From: Candidatus Rokuibacteriota bacterium
GTDB taxonomy: Bacteria > Methylomirabilota > Methylomirabilia > Rokubacteriales > CSP1-6
Length of the DNA stretch: 64,000 nt
Direction of reading: 5' to 3'
Assembly: GCA_016184365.1 (NCBI GenBank)
Contig: JACPCW010000085.1
Location: 1-64,000, forward strand
Part shown: positions 59,799 to 64,000 of the stretch, piece by piece
Layout: each line of letters begins with the position of its first letter
Numbering within the stretch: position 1 is the stretch's first letter
The notes under the pieces: generated by a model
The model's input: the letters and a program-made list of their open reading frames with translations, nothing else
Database searches by the model: none
Told to the model about the DNA's origin: nothing
Translations under genes and position numbers: made by a program

Positions 59799-64000
<4,202 letters not shown>

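Overview
The window is GC-rich (roughly two thirds G+C by eye) bacterial chromosome with very dense coding. Same-strand genes are often joined by 4-base overlaps (ATGA, GTGA and apparently CTGA), and convergent genes often overlap at their 3' ends. A TolC/MacAB tripartite efflux system indicates an outer membrane. A B12-dependent ribonucleotide reductase, a 2-oxoacid:ferredoxin oxidoreductase, glycolate and lactate oxidation genes and a probable selenoprotein fit an environmental lineage of the Candidatus Rokubacteria / Methylomirabilota kind. That placement is inference; no rRNA or other taxonomic marker is present.

Layout. 1-5.8 kb: a mobile element on the minus strand, with three overlapping tyrosine recombinases and a coiled-coil partner (Tn554/RIT-like); the first recombinase has lost its catalytic C-terminus. 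5.9-9.6 kb: nrdJ, interrupted by an in-frame LAGLIDADG intein, with a paired NrdR operator in its promoter. 10-15 kb: a tolC-macA-macB(ATPase)-macB(permease) operon. 15-21 kb: a secreted three-repeat protein, a TPR lipoprotein-like protein, the AP-endonuclease genes nth and nfo (convergent, overlapping), a ferritin-like diiron protein, an SRPBCC protein and a DMT exporter. 21.3-24.9 kb, minus: an alkyltransferase-like protein, a luciferase-like oxidoreductase, an SDR, a UPF0282 metallo-beta-lactamase-fold protein and a PrxQ-like peroxiredoxin with an in-frame TGA at the peroxidatic position, followed by a SECIS-like hairpin.

25-32.4 kb: a heterodimeric ABC exporter, a PanE-like reductase, an inositol-monophosphatase-family protein, a DUF2889 protein, a PEBP-family protein and a nitrilase. 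32.4-33.6 kb: a decayed patch with an intact antitoxin, a frameshifted MazF/PemK toxin and an orphan small frame. 33.6-45.5 kb: two tandem ThDP enzymes, DUF1285, MEMO1, an M20 peptidase, a GroES-like protein, a sodium:solute symporter, rmuC, a TIGR02757 protein, nadX, and short remnants of an acyl-CoA dehydrogenase and a DUF2238 protein.

45.5-58 kb: trxB, then a long minus-strand run korA-korB / glcD-glcE-glcF-cupin-lutA-lutB-lutC-DUF2203-HAD. Together these suggest oxidation of glycolate and lactate to 2-oxoacids, ferredoxin-linked 2-oxoacid metabolism, and a possible phosphoglycolate-phosphatase-like HAD enzyme. 58-64 kb: a CBS-pair protein and a LysR regulator divergent from gltB, which runs off the end of the window. 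Two families of GC-rich hairpin repeats (three copies and two copies) sit at gene borders. One copy places the lutA start codon in a hairpin loop and one lies inside a coding region.
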